A stretch of DNA of 64,000 nt from Viola odorata (GCA_963691705.1 OY829537.1:63898304-63962303), one strand, 5' to 3'; counted from the stretch's first letter, positions 22,562 to 35,201 are shown. The notes: generated from the letters alone by a model not told the origin. Made by a program: numbers and translations.

Positions 22562-23353
22562 TTTTTTAAAAGAGAAATCCCAAAATCTGCAAAAGAATCA
22601 AGAATGGGACAAAAAAAGAACGAAAAAGAGACTAAAAGAGGGTGGCTGAAAGATTCAAAAATTAGGGGCTGAAAACAACAGTTTAGACTCCAATGTTGAC
22701 AAAAACTAGAAAAGAGGAAACAATCAAACTTGTAAGTCAAAATGAGAGAACAGTTACAGAATTGATTTGAGAGAAGAAAGAAGGTAAAAGAAGAGCAGCT
22801 TTTTAGAAAGTCATAGGATTTTGAGAATTTCTAAGAAAATTGGGTTACTGTCTGTCACAAGATCAGATCAGACTTATAGGAAAGGAAAGAACTTGTCTGC
22901 TACTGTCACAGGAAAGAAGGTAAACTAGAGGTGCAAGAATGACTTATGAGTGACCACTAACCAAAACAAAACAGGGGAGGAAAAAGGAAAAGAGAAATGT
23001 ACTGCTTAAGCATGGTTTTAAATCACGGTAATAAGCAACGACACGGAAATTGTAAAAAATAATAGCTTAACGTCGGTTATCGCGTTTACAATTGATTTAT
23101 AAATAGTAGAAATATCCTCACGTCTAAATATTATCGGTATTGTTCATCAAATAAACACATAAACTATACAAAGTTGTCAACTATTATTAGCCATTTAAAA
23201 AAAAATTTAAAAAGAGAACTAAAAAGTGAAAAGTGATACAACAATTATATAAATTCATAAAATATTAGTATGTTTTTATTAGGCTATACTGTATAACGAT
23301 TTATAATGGAAACTAACAAAAAACAGTAACAATAATGAAGGACCAAAATTATA
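22562..23353. other. Upstream region of the split host gene, no other gene seen
   Basis: Likely 5' untranslated and promoter sequence of the minus-strand gene: CT-rich on the minus strand directly before the ATG. From about 23000 it becomes AT-rich spacer. No clear TATA box could be chosen. Confidence 0.4.
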
Positions 23354-23613
23354 CTCCCTCCAGTCTCAAAAGAATGTCTTCCTCGCATCTCAATATTCAG
23401 TAGGGAACGCATATCGAGGAGGCCGGATGCGGCACTATTTGACCCCCAAAAAATCCAAAATTTTTTGTGAACGTACGTTAATCCTTAACGTACTTCCCAG
23501 AAAAAATTAGAGGCAAAATTGTCTTAAATAGTGAGTCTACCGACCGTTTTAAGATACGTGCCGAAACAGTAAAAGCAAAAGATAAAACGACATTGTTTTG
23601 AGACCGGAGGGAG
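23354..23613. mobile_element. Stowaway-like MITE
   Basis: Ends CTCCCTCCAGTCTCAAAA and TTTTGAGACCGGAGGGAG are inverted copies, flanked by TA (23352-23353, 23614-23615). The CTCCCTCC terminus and TA duplication are typical of Tc1/mariner-related Stowaway elements. 260 bp, no coding capacity. Confidence 0.85.
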
Positions 23614-23851
23614 TATTATAAATCGAGCGTTATGTAACATAAAGTGCGATATTTAAAACTATAAGGAAGATGCTATATGAATGTTGGTTGTTTTGGTGAG
23701 AGTTGTGGGAGCTTTGGTAATTGCAATGGAAAATAAATTTAAAAATAATTACAAGATTAAGACCATGGAGAATTTATTGCTTACCTTCTCTGCAAGGCAA
23801 ATCATAAGACACTTTTAATTTTGTTTTAAACTTTGCCAAATAACCAATAGG

Positions 23852-24454
23852 CAGTGTTTTTGGAACCGGACCCGACCGGACCGGCCGGTTCGGTCCGGTT
23901 CAACTGGATTTTTTGGGTTTCCCGTCTGATTTGGCCTATCGGATCGAAATGCATGTGACCCGAGTTGGACCGGTCGGTTTTTTGACAACCGACAAACCGG
24001 CCGGTTTTTTGACAACCGGCGAACCGGCCGGTTCGATAGCAACCCGGCTGGTTCAATGCAAAACGACGACGTTTTGAACCCAAAATCCAAAACGGCGTCG
24101 TTTTGATTTTTTAATATTTTTTTATTTTTTATTTATAAAAAAATGGAAAATTTTATGTGCCTGACCAAAACGGCGCCGTTTTGGTTTGGCCAAAACGACG
24201 CCGTTTTGGTTTTGGTTATTTTTTTAATTTTTTTTTAAAATTTGATGGGCCGGCCCATTATAGGCATGGGTCAGCCCATCAGAATTTAAAAACCATCCGG
24301 TTCAATCCGGTTAAATTATCTAAGATTGAACGGTTCGATGTGTGTCCGGTTCAAAACGATCCAATGGTTCAATCCGGTTTTTTCTGGTTAAACCCAATCG
24401 AACCATGAAATTTCTATTTCCGGTTCGCTGTCCGGTCTGGTTCCAAAAACACTG
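23852..24454. mobile_element. hAT-like MITE with inverted GGTTC-rich arms
   Basis: An exact 8-bp target duplication ccaatagg (23844-23851, 24455-24462) and termini CAGTGTTTTTGGAACCGG / CGGT..GGTTCCAAAAACACTG. 8-bp TSD and CAGTG ends indicate the hAT superfamily. Arms are rich in CCGGTTCGGTCCGG-type sequence, with two tandem ggttttttgacaaccg units (about 23970-24022). The interior holds repeated CAAAACGRCGYCGTTTTG palindromes, one being the perfect 20-mer CCAAAACGGCGCCGTTTTGG (24165-24184). No transposase. Confidence 0.85.
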
Positions 24455-24462
24455 CCAATAGG

Positions 24463-25448
24463 TTTATGTCTATTTTTTACCCTCTCTTCTCTCAAATTTA
24501 ATGAAAAACACTCATGTTTTCACATTTATTTATTTATTTTTGAAATAGACTCTTTCATTAATGATAATTCATTGTACAGTCAAGAGCGACATATGTTCTC
24601 AAAGTATTTAGATAATCCTAATTCAAAGGCTCTAATGTTTTCACATTTGATTAAATAGGATGTTCACTTTATTATTAGTTCAATTACTATGTCTTGGCAC
24701 ACCAATTTAGTTGTTCTCCAAAAATAATAACAAAAAATAGTTTTAAATTTTAGAAAAAATAATAATATCAACCTCATGTTTATACTAAATATTTAAATCA
24801 TATTTTTTATTTACAATCGAGTCAAATCAAATTCCACATTTACAAATTAAAAAAATCTCATTATAATTTTAAAATTGCCATATAAAACAGATTTTGCTCC
24901 TCCAACTTATATAACCTTATGTTTAGTAGATGTGGAAATTTAATTAATAAAATGATGACATAGAATTTTATTTTATAGGTTTTTTTTGTTTCCTTAAACA
25001 AAAGCTGTCATGACAATACAAAACAAATAAAAGGAAAGGAAAAGGTAAATCAACAGCATAATAGAGTAGCTAAATAAGTTTTAATTTAGCTAATTTTGAA
25101 ATTAAATGATAATTTGTTAAAATTAGTAAATATGTGGTTCAATTTGACTTGATTATAAACAAAATGTATAATTTAAACATTTAGTACAAACACAGGTTGA
25201 TACTATAATTTTTTTTTGTTATATTTTATTAATTAAAAAAAGATTATTTCATTACATGTATTTATACAAATAAGAGAAAATTATTCAATTGGGCTTAAAT
25301 GAACAATAATACAAATTATGCAATTTAGTCAGATGTGAAATGCAAGCTATATATGGTTGATTTTTTTTTAACACAGTGCAAAATAGACATTAAACCTAAA
25401 TAATGATATAAATATAAAATAAATAAAGAATAGGATTAGAAGAGACTC
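24463..25448. other. AT-rich spacer, no gene seen
   Basis: No recognisable gene, repeat end or RNA. Runs to the truncated 5' LTR of E1. Confidence 0.6.
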
Positions 25449-25682
25449 TTTCGGTACATTCCTTCCTTTACCTATAAATACCCCCACCCTTTCAGACAAG
25501 AAGGTAAGCCTAAGACAGCGTGTTGAACCCCTGCCATTTTTACCACTCATACTGACTTAGGCATCGGAGTGTTTACGCCGGAGACCCCCTCCGGCGCTTT
25601 GCAGGTCACGAAGGCACCGGAATAGTGTTTCCGACCAGACCCCGTAGACCGATCCTGCTCAACAAACCTCGGACTCTTATCA
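25449..25682 (+). repeat. E1 5' LTR, probably truncated
   Basis: Shares tcggtacattccttccttta and onward with 39744-39934. A TATA box cctataaata lies only ~27 bp into the repeat, so most U3 is missing. Contains the CGCCGGAG/CTCCGGCG stem (25576-25596, 8 bp, 5-nt loop), and ends ...ctcttatca, followed by the PBS. Confidence 0.75.
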
Positions 25683-25684
25683 AA

Positions 25685-25702
25685 TGGTGCTTTCATTGAG
25701 AG
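25685..25702 (+). promoter_or_regulatory. E1 primer-binding site
   Basis: TGGTGCTTTCATTGAGAG, two bases after the LTR end; its complement ends in ...AGCACCA, a tRNA-type CCA 3' end. This PBS type occurs in plant Tat-like elements; the tRNA itself is not assigned. Confidence 0.7.
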
Positions 25703-25766
25703 TCTTGGTTAATTAAGTGAGCTTCCTTGTTAACCAGGCTCTGTTTTTCTTGAGAGTCGAAGGATC

Positions 25767-28346
25767 ATGGCCTCAAATCCGAAAATAACACCCCCACATT
25801 CTCACAGTGCCCACACGCGCAGGGAACTTTTTCCTACGTCTTCGCTTAGTACTTTCACCACATCGCATGGGACTCTCTCCGTACAGACAGATTTCCTTTT
25901 TGGATCGGCAGGACTCACGCCGTTTTCTCAGACGGGCACCCCGTTTTCTCGAGCGAGCGCCCCGTTTTCTCAAATGGGCACTCCATCGTCCTAGACGGGC
26001 GCCCTGATTTCTCATATGGGCGGACCTAGTCACCCCGCTCCTCCACCCACAGGATCCAGAATGGGCGATGCTAACAGTCCTTTGGCAAGTTCAATCTCAG
26101 CCCTTCGAGCCCAGCTGGACTATTTGACTGAGTTAGCCGCAGGCTTTACTTCTAGTGCCCCTGGACAAGGTGTGCCTTCACAGTTTGTTTTCACCCCTTC
26201 TATCGTCATTGAACGACCGGTGTCGCCTCGACGACAAGTGAGCACCCCTCTTACTTTACCTGCGATAAGCACGCCATTGAACTTTGTACAATTTACTGAG
26301 GGACAGGTAGAGCCTTACATACCGCGAGTGCCACGGGTCCCCGTCTCCCAAGTAGAGCAGCAACAAGGCGACTATGGGGAGCGTTGGGACGGTAGGAGAG
26401 AGGGAGCTGACAGAGGGGCTTCCCTGGAGCGGAGCGAAAGATCAGGCAGTAGAAGGCACCGAACCCGTTCACCTAGAAGTCGCAGCCGATCCCCTAGGCA
26501 ATGGTACACCCCGGAGCCTCGAGGGCACAGATGACACTTGGAAATTTCTCTGCCTCGTCACGATCGTGAGATTCTAGATGACACCTCAGGTCATCCGTTC
26601 AGCCACCGTATAAGGCATCACAGGGTCAGTCGACACGTTAAGCTCCCTGCAAAGTCATATGACGACACTAAGGATCCCATCTCTCACCTGAACAAGGTGA
26701 AGGATTTTCTGCAATTCCAGACGCACAACGACGCAACACTGTGTCAGATATTCGTTATGACATTGTCAGGGGTAGCCCGCCTCTTGTTTGAAGGACTCCT
26801 TGCCCAGTCGATTGATAACTTCTTGCAATTGGAAAGTAAGTTCAAGAGTCGCTTCAGCACCGCTATCCCCATCCGGAAGTCAGCCGCAACCTTGTTTGAC
26901 ATACGCAGGAAACCTGAAGAATCCTTAAAAGGTTATCTTGGTCGCTTCGACATGGAGATGTCGCTAACGCCTTGCATCACTATTGACTTCGCCATAGAAG
27001 CATTGAAGCGAAACTGTGACTACGAAAAGTTGAGGGACACGTTAATGGTAGACCCCCCGGCAACCTTAGACGCGTTAAGGCTGAAGGCTCACAATTATGC
27101 AAGAATGGAAGAGGAGGAATATAGAGATAAAATGCGAAACATGCCCCAGAGTGCACCTCCCTTCCCTGCTACTCAAGCCAGCATGACCCACGACACCCGC
27201 CAGGGTGATGAATATGCCCAGCGGAAAGATTACATCCCTAAGGCGTCAAATCGACAGAAGGGTAACTTTTTTAGAGGAAGAACTGGCGGCTCGAACACTC
27301 AGCGGCAGGCGGACCCGCCTAAGGGTCGGATCTACGACCCCGACCTTCCTTCTCTTATACTTTCACGAGCGAAAATCTTAGCAATTATTCAACAGCGGAA
27401 CCTGCCGATCCGCTACCCAGCCCCTATAAAACCAGGAGTGATCATGGGAGGAAGAGAAAATGCTTTCTGCAAATTCCATAAGGCCAGGGGACATTCCATA
27501 GATGCATGTAGAGAATTGAAGCTAGCCATAGAGCGTTTGTTAGAAGAGGGTTACCTCAGAGAATTTTCCGCCAGAGTAAGGGAAGAAGTTAGAGGCAACC
27601 CCCCGCGCGGGGCGTTAGGCGGCCATCAACTGCCTCCTCCCCCTGGAAGTAGTGGGACTTCTGGTGGAAGGGGGAAGGAAGCGTTAACGATCCATGACGA
27701 GGACATTCCCATTATCAACATCATTGCCGGTGGCGCATCATATCTTGACGAGCTTACCCCAGCGACACCCGCTGTAGGGGAGAAGCGAAAACGAGAAACC
27801 CATCCCGCAAAGAAGGAAGCGATAGATATGCTGGACAGGATGGTACTGTCCTTCTCAGAAGAGGATGAAAAGGGTGTCGTCTTCCCTCATAATGACGCGT
27901 TGGTAGTAACGCCCGTCATCGGAAACCATGGGGTTAGAAGAACCCTTATTGACAACGGCAGCGCGGTAAACCTATTTTCACTAGAAGCGTATAACCTTAT
28001 AAAGCGCCCTGCTGGTGAATTGGCACCATGCAAGAAGCCAATCATTGGAGTGGACGGTATCCCCATACCGGTAACTGGAGTCACAGCGCTGCCCGTATAC
28101 TTTATGGAAGATACTTCCAAGCGACCAGAAGAGTTATTGTTCTTGGTCGTAGACCTCATCTTACCATATAACACTATTCTAGGGCGGCCGTTCCTCAATC
28201 GCTTTGGGGTGATGATATCTCAAAAACATCTCAGGATGAAATATCCTTCTTGGGAAGGAGTGGTATCAATCAAGGGCGACCAAAAGCTAGCCGCTAAGTG
28301 TTATTTGCTTATGACACAGAAAAGTGTGACCAGTACGTATGCATAG
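25767..28346 (+). pseudogene. E1 gag-protease, broken
   Basis: One frame from ATG 25767: a Pro/Ser-rich N-terminus, an Arg/Ser/Glu-rich linker, the Retrotrans_gag core (about 26600-27120; KDFLQFQTHNDATLCQIF, FKSRFSTAIP, EESLKGYLGRF), a CHHC-type knuckle CKFHKARGHSIDAC (27468-27509) and a protease with LIDNGSA (about 27945). Stops TAG (25992) and TGA (26532) interrupt it, both explicable as C-to-T changes (CAG, CGA). A one-base loss near 28324, relative to E2, shifts the frame and ends it at 28346. Gag would form the particle and protease would process gag-pol. Confidence 0.85.
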
Positions 28347-31300
28347 CGGCGGATCCCTATGAACCAAGGGATGAAAGGTGCACTCAACCGGTAGATACGA
28401 TGATGCCTATTCCCATCAATGACAATAGTGAGGCAAGTTTCTTGGTTAGTGAAAAACTAACTCCGGAGGAGAGCGCACAATTAGCCCGACTGCTGAACAA
28501 GTGCAAAGGGGAGTTCGCCTGGAAGCCAGCGGACATGCCTGGCGTGTCCAGAGAGGTAGCGGAACATCGACTTAACGTCGACCCGTGTTCCACCCCAGTC
28601 CAACAGAAGCGGCGAGCGTTCTCTGCGGAGAAGACAATGGCCATTGACAAAGAGGTAACAAAACTCCTGGAGGCGGGATTCATTCGAGAGGTTCAATACC
28701 CCACTTGGCTGGCCAATCCCGTCCTAGTTCCCAAGCCCAGCGGAGACTGGCGCATGTGTATTGATTTCACTGATTTAAACGACGCCTGCCCCAAAGATTG
28801 TTATCCACTTCCCAAGATTGATCAGTTGGTCGATCAAGCGGCAGGCTATGCATATTTGAGCTCTTTGGACGCCAACTCTGGATACCATCAGATTCTTATG
28901 GCCAAAGAAGACAAGGAGAAGACGGCATTCATAACCCCAAAGGCCACTTATTGTTACACAGCGATGCCGTTTGGCTTGAAGAATGCTGGGGCAACTTTCC
29001 AGCGTATGGCGAATAAGGTGTTCGAGAGGCAAATTGGGAAGAACGTAGAAGCCTACGTAGATGATCTGTTGGTCAAGAGCCGAAGCTTCAATGACCATTT
29101 GGCAGACCTATAAGAGGTGTTGGACACATTAAGGAAATACAAGATGAAACTGAATCCTCGCAAATGTGCATTCGCATTTCAAACAGGAAAATTTCTGGGG
29201 TATGTCGTAAGCCAGAAGGGCATCCAGCCGAATCCATCAAAGATCAAGGCCATTCATGACATGGCATCGTCGCGAACCGTCCAAGAGGTCCAAAGGTTGA
29301 CAAGATGCGTCATCGCGTTAGGGCGATTTATTTCCAAGCAGGGCGAGAGATGCCTACCATTTTTTAAAGTTATACGCAAGAAGGCTCCTTTTGGATGGAC
29401 ACAAGAATGCGAAGAAGCGTTCGTAGGTTTGAAAACCTACTTGTCGTCTGATTTGGTGCTGACGCGACCAGAGCCAGGCGACACCTTATTCTTATATCTC
29501 GGTGTGGCAGATGAAGTAGTTAGTGTTGTCCTAGTACGAGAGGACAATCATGGCCACCGTCCTGTTTTCTTCATCAGCCATGTGCTAAAAGACGCGGAGG
29601 TGCGATACTCCCACATTGAAAAGGTGGCATTCGCCCTAATACAATCCACACGAAAGATGGACAGATACTTTCAAGCCCATACAGTCATCGTGCTCACAGA
29701 TCAGCCCTTGAAGAGAATTTTTAGGAAGCCAGAGTCCTCGGGGAGGATGCTAATTTGGGCAATCGAGCTCGAGCACTATGGATTACAGTACAAGGCTCGA
29801 CCATCCGTAAAAGCCCAGGTCTTAGCTGATTTTATTGCCGAGTGCACCTTTGCTAAGGACCCAGTGGCGGAGCCGTGTGAAGAGGGAGAGAATAGCGCAA
29901 AGCTCCCATCCTCGGAGGCCCACGCGGATTCATGGGTTATATACGTGGATGGTGCTAAAAATCAAGAACTGGCAGGAGCTGGCACCCACATGATCGGGCC
30001 ACACGATGTACAAGCGCGACATGCCATTAGAATTCTACAACCGTTATCTAATAACGCAGCGGAGTATGAGGCGTTATTAGCAGGTCTCAGAATAGGAAGA
30101 AACCTCTTCACCAAAGCCGAAGGCGGCATGGTAGTAGGAGCCCCGCGGTTAGAAATACGAGGTGACTCCAAGTTAATAATGGACCAAGTTTTGGGACACT
30201 CTTAAGCCAGAGAGCCCATCATGGTGCAATACCTCTTGAAAGTAAAGCAAGAATTGACGAAAATAGAGCAAAGCGGCGTGCGCGTCACCTTTGAACATAT
30301 CCCTCGAGAGGACAATGCCGAGGCAGACAACTTGGCTAAAACGACAGCTAATCAGGAAGCAAATATACCAGGAGATGTGTACTACAAGGAAAAGTCAATG
30401 CCGTCCTTCATGGAGGAGCAGTTGTCGCTGTGTGTAGAAGAAATTGAAAAGGATTGGAGGATCCCCGTGATAAAATTTTTAAAGCACGATGAGTTGCCGA
30501 ATGATAACGTTGAAAGGAAAAAAGTATTGAAACAAGCGGTAAGATGCACCTACTACGATGGAGAGCTAATTCGGAGGTGTTTCTCCCACCCAGCGGCAAA
30601 ATGCATAACTGAACAGGAAGGCCTCCACACCCTGCGAGAGATTCATGAAGGGATCTGCGGTATGCACGTGTCGGGCGGCACCATGGCCGCACAAGTGTTT
30701 CGGTTAGGATTTTACTGGCCCACCATTCGCAGGGACTGCAACAACTTCGTGCAGACATGTCACAAATGCCAAGAATTTGCTAAAATCCCCCGGCGACCTG
30801 CCACAGAGATCTCTCAAATCGTGGCTCCTTGCCCTTTTGCTAAGTGAGGAATTGACATTCTAGGCCCTTTTCCTAAGGCGAGATCCCAACTGAAATTCGT
30901 AATAGTGGTGGACTACTTCACAAAATGGGCAGAAGCAGAGGCAGTAGCTAACATCACAACCGAAAAAGTATGGCACTTTTTCAAGCACCAAATTATTATG
31001 CGCTTTGGGGTACCCCGTGTGCTGGTCAGTGACAACGGGACGCAATTTACTAGCCGCTTCTTCAAGGAACAGTGTGAGGAATTCCAGATCGAACAAAGGT
31101 TTTCCTCCGTGGCGCATCCTCAGACTAATGGCCAGGCAGAGGTGACCAACCGAAGCATCCTAAGCGACATTAAGAAAAACCTGGAGGGCTCGAAAAAGAA
31201 ATGGCCAGATGAACTACCTTATGTAATATGGGCCTACCGCATGACTGTCAAAACTAGCACAGGGGAAACGCCCTTTGCGATGGCCTTTGGTACCGAGGCC

Positions 31301-31687
31301 GTCACGCTTGTGGAAATCGGCACCCTAAGCCTAACGGTGGAATACTTCAAAGAGGAACTAAATGAAGAAAGGTTACGAGCTAACCTTGACATGTTACCTG
31401 AACTACATGAGGAAGCTCTCCTGAAAACAATGCACTATAAGAGAAAAATGGCGCGGTACCACAATAGACACGTTAAGGAGCGGTTGCTCAAGGCAGGAGA
31501 CTTGGTGCTCAGGGACAAGCGAGCGGCGGGCCAACGAATGTGGAAACTTAGCTCGAATTGGGAGGGCCCATACCATGTCACCCGCGTTATCGGGAAGGGG
31601 GCATATCACCTGGAAATACTTGACGGTACCCCCTTACCTAACTCTTGGAATATTGCTCACTTGAAATTATATCATACTAGAATTTGA
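28327..31687 (+). pseudogene. E1 RT, two RNase H domains and integrase, broken
   Basis: A single frame with three stops: TAA 29111, TAA 30203, TGA 30845. The E2 equivalents are AAA/K, CAG/Q and TGG/W. RT has YVDD at 29054-29065. A gypsy RNase H is followed by a second, archaeal-type RNase H (YVDGAKN, AAEYEALL, GDSKLI, EADNLAK near 29940-30350), the mark of the Tat lineage. Integrase keeps its HHCC (HEGICGMH...CHKC), GIDILGPF, SDNGTQF and NGQAEV acidic triad. Ends LKLYHTRI. Inactive only through the nonsense changes and the upstream frameshift. Confidence 0.88.
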
Positions 31688-32913
31688 CATGCCGTGGTGC
31701 ATGGTCTAACAGTTATTTTGGAGATATCTTTTGTTCTTTGTTGGTTGTCTGTGGTGTGCAGATAATAGAGAAAAGGGTATCGGGAGTGAAAAGTCCTACC
31801 CTTGTGGTAGGCCAGGCTAACACAGACGGGCCGCTGGGACGAGGCACGCCCTGACAACCCTAGAAATATATGGTGCTGGAAGTGAAAAGTTCTAGCCTTG
31901 TGAGGCCGGCCTTGATCAGGCGGCTCACTAAGAGGAGACATGCTCCAGTGCCGTCGGGAGTGAAAAGTCCTATCCTGGGATACCCGTGCTTACACAGGCG
32001 GTATACCAAGACGAGGCACGCCCCGACTCCCCTGGAAGTGCAAATCCTACCCTTGTGACAACCCGTTCTCACATAGGCGGTTGGCCACCAAGACGAGGCA
32101 CGACCCCAGGGAAGATAAAAACTCCACCGGGAAAGTGAAAATCCTATCCTTACGATGGTGGCGCTAACACAAGCACATCGTTAAGAAGTGGCACGTTTCG
32201 AGGTGCGAGGTGACAACGCTGAGGAGTGAAAATTCCTATCCTCATGATGGCCGGCCTTGATCAGGCGGCTCACTGAGATGTGGCACTTCTCGGCCAGCTG
32301 AAGAAATATGAAAAGTCACGATACCCCAGCAAGTAACCGGAAGGAGCAAACCCGGTGAAGTTGGCTGGATGAGTATGTGACACGAGTGACATCTTGGGGG
32401 AGGGATCGCGCCAAGTGAGCTTGGAGTATACGCGGGAACACCCTAAGGTAATTTAAACTCTCTGTCACATATCTCTACTAACGTAAAAGATAAGTGAAAA
32501 TGTGCAGGAACATTGAGGTGGCAAAACACCCGAGAAGGTAATGAGATCGTGGAAAGGCAAGATATTTCAACTGAATGGCGGTCATAGTGTTATCTAGATG
32601 GCCTTCACGAAGAGGAGAAAAGCGTGACGCCGCTTGAAACATTACATGTTATGGCCCTGCGAAGGCTCGAATACGCGTGCGACATCACTTTATCAACATT
32701 GGCGCTACAAGTCCACAGATAAACGACAACAGACTAAGAAAAACCATTGGTAAAGGAAAGTCACGGCCAAAATATATATGTTGTTTATACAAGAGCGGAG
32801 GCTTGCGTAGGCGAAAAGCCTCGTAATACAAAAGAGTAAAAAGGGAAGGTGCCCTACGAATGAGAAGAACAAAAAACCTATGGCCCTGGCAAGTTGTTAT
32901 CTCCTTCGCCTCC
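31688..32913 (+). repeat. E1 3' region with tandem stem-loop repeats
   Basis: Non-coding between the end of pol and the end of antisense gene A. Six repeat units start at 31782, 31878, 31956, 32034, 32131 and 32223 with G(R)AGTGAAAAGTCCTATCC-like heads, spaced 78-97 bp. Each then has a stem-loop with its own arms: ATACC/GGTAT, CAACC/GGTTG, ACGATG/CATCGT. A purine tract ttgggggaggga lies at 32394-32405. Tandem repeats in the 3' UTR are a known feature of Tat/Ogre-type elements. Confidence 0.7.
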
Positions 32914-35201
32914 CTACGGCCTCCTTGCCCAATAGTAGCCGGCTTCCGTAAGGCCTCCGGACTTCTCTCTGAAGAGCTGAATGATAGCATCGGCATCAAA
33001 TTTATCTCGGTCATAGCGTTCAATAAAGTAATCGGCCATGATACCCGCGGTCTGCTCTAAAAACCACTGGCATTTGTCTGCCGTCTTTGACTCAAGCATG
33101 GCATGCTGGTCCCGTTCCGCTTGCAGGACTGCATCCTTGGCAGCCTCGCGCCCTTTGGCTTCCTCCAACTCCTTCCTTGCAGCCGCCAAGCTGGCTTACA
33201 TATTTTGCCGCTCTTCTGCATGCTTCCTCAGTTCCTCTTGGCTCTTCCTAAGCTCCTATTGGTTTCTGTTAACCTCTTCCAAAAGCTGGCGGTTGGTGTC
33301 GCGCCACTCCTTGGAGGAAGAGCTAAGAGAGCTCACTCGCTTCGTCACATCCTTAGACCAGTAGTGGAAGTCTTGAAGGCCGGAGAAGAGTTGGGTACGT
33401 ATCCGCTGCAGTTGCTCACCTTGAGCATGAGAGAGGAAAGCCTGCTCCTCCTCCTCAAGTGAAAACATATGCGCCGCCAAGTATGCAGATGTCGCCAGAG
33501 AGCTGTCACCCCCTAACGCGGGGAACCCATGTTGACGGATATTACTTAAGTCAACTTGGTGGGTGGCGGCCCCGCTAGAAAGTATGGTGCTCAAGTCAGC
33601 CATCAAGCACGGAGGCTCGGTAGACACAAGGGAAGGAGAGATTGTTGGGGCGGCAGTAGGGACGAAGAAGACGTTAGGAGGAGACGGAGGGGAGCGAGAG
33701 GATGTCCCGGCATCAAGATTAAAACTGCTGGCCTGGAGATGAGGAAAATCGCTCTCTGAGATATCCCCCGTGAAACCTAGTTGATGGTTAGGGGGGGAGA
33801 CGACGCGGCGAAAGAATAAGGAAAGGGCGTGGAAGCAACCTTGTTCCCCGGCGGCTCAAAGAATTGATCGCCTGCCAAGGGGCCAGTACCAGCGGTATTT
33901 CCCTGCTTTTCTTGATCCGCGGCAAGGTCGTCCGAGGAAGGGGCATCCTCGGTGAGGCGTGGCGTCTTGGAACCGAGAATGCGCGTCAGGCCCATACCGT
34001 CGCGGGAAGGGGCAGTGGAAGAAACGGTAGCAATATCCTACAGAGGAGTAAAGAGAATAAAGAGACAACTAAATGGAATAGCAAACCTGTAAGAAGTTGC
34101 AAGACTTACCTTAGAAGCCGGAATAGAAGGGCGGGTAGGAGCGATGACGTGAAGATGGATAGTCCTCTTTTTCTTCTTAGAAACTGGAGGTCGAAAGGAT
34201 GACGCTTGAGTAGGATCTACACTTGGAGAAGAAATTGGCTCAGTGGCTGAAGCGGCAGTAACCTCCACGTGAGGGCGAGAAGAAGACTCAGGCGCAGAAG
34301 TGGACGGGTTCGCAATGTTAGCAGCGACACCACCCGAAGCAGCGACAAGATCCTCTTTTTCCCTTCTCCGTAGAGCTCTTCTTTCTCGTTTTTTGATGCA
34401 CTCGGGTTTCCACCCGGTGGGAGGATCTACAGGAATAAGAGAAAAATGTCAGAGTTTGTACTGACAGAGAATAACGAATGAGGCGGAGGGTGCTCACTCT
34501 GGATACAGCCTCGGACGTCGCCCCGACATGCAAGCTCACGGGTGTGAACACCAGGAATCTCTATCAGATTAAGCAATTTGTCCAACCAACCTTGTTCAAC
34601 TGATCCTAGATACGGCCTCCCACCCCAGGCACCGTCCCTAACACTCATATTAAACCCACTTCACCACAAAGGTTCGGGCAAAGTGATGATAAAAAACCCC
34701 TTCTTCCAGGCATCAATAGAAGATTCAAGGTGTAATAATTTCCAGGTGAAGGGCTTTAATGAGTCAACATTATAGCGAGGAGATATCGCTATGACACAGT
34801 TACTATGGCTGTACAATTGAAATAAGGATCGAAGCAACAACAGAGAAGGGGATTCAATCCCTGCATATCTACAAAGAGCTATAAAGGCATAAATGCCGCA
34901 GTAAGCATTTGGGCTCAACTGGGCAGCGTTCAAGTCGAATTCAGAAAATAATTCTGCAATTAGAGGATCCATAGTTAAACATTTTTGTATAGAGAATCCT
35001 ACGATTGCCGGGCAGTTCGCTATTGAGGTGGAGTGACCTAGGGGCAACTTCAGTGGAATACCCATCCAAATGATCTAGATTGGCATTATAATTTCGCAAC
35101 CGCCGCCGAAGAACGGCGGTGGAAGCAATGGTGGAGGCGGTACCCTCAATATCTCCTTCCCCAGCAGATTGGGGTGAAGAATAACGGCTATTGCGAGTCA
35201 T
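32914..35201 (-). pseudogene. E1 antisense gene A (Transposase_28-like, three exons), broken
   Basis: Opposite strand to gag-pol and tail-to-tail with it. Exons on minus: 35201-34498, 34428-34110, 34037-32914, with introns of 69 bp (34429-34497, GTGAGC...TGTAG) and 72 bp (34038-34109, GTAAGT...TGTAG). The N-terminal domain has LHLNSELPGNRRILYTKMF and LSPNAYCGIYAFIALCRYAG; exon 2 is Lys/Ser-rich with a KKKKR stretch (nuclear-localisation-like); exon 3 has ATHQVDLSNIRQHGFPALGG then a coiled coil. It resembles the 'putative gypsy-type transposon' family. Broken by a frameshift near 34975, TGA 34661, TAG 33777 with a frame change, TAG 33256 and a later TAA. Role unknown. Confidence 0.75.

Noticed and set aside
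25767..26033. Overlapping Arg-rich frames in the gag leader
   Set aside because: Alternative frames of the gag N-terminus with repetitive GC-rich codons.
28384..31117. Minus-strand frames of about 70-116 codons inside E1 pol
   Set aside because: Shadows of the coding strand; no conserved motif and not maintained in E2.
31688..32300. CRISPR-like array because of regular repeats
   Set aside because: Imperfect 78-97-bp units in a plant retrotransposon UTR, no spacers and no cas genes.
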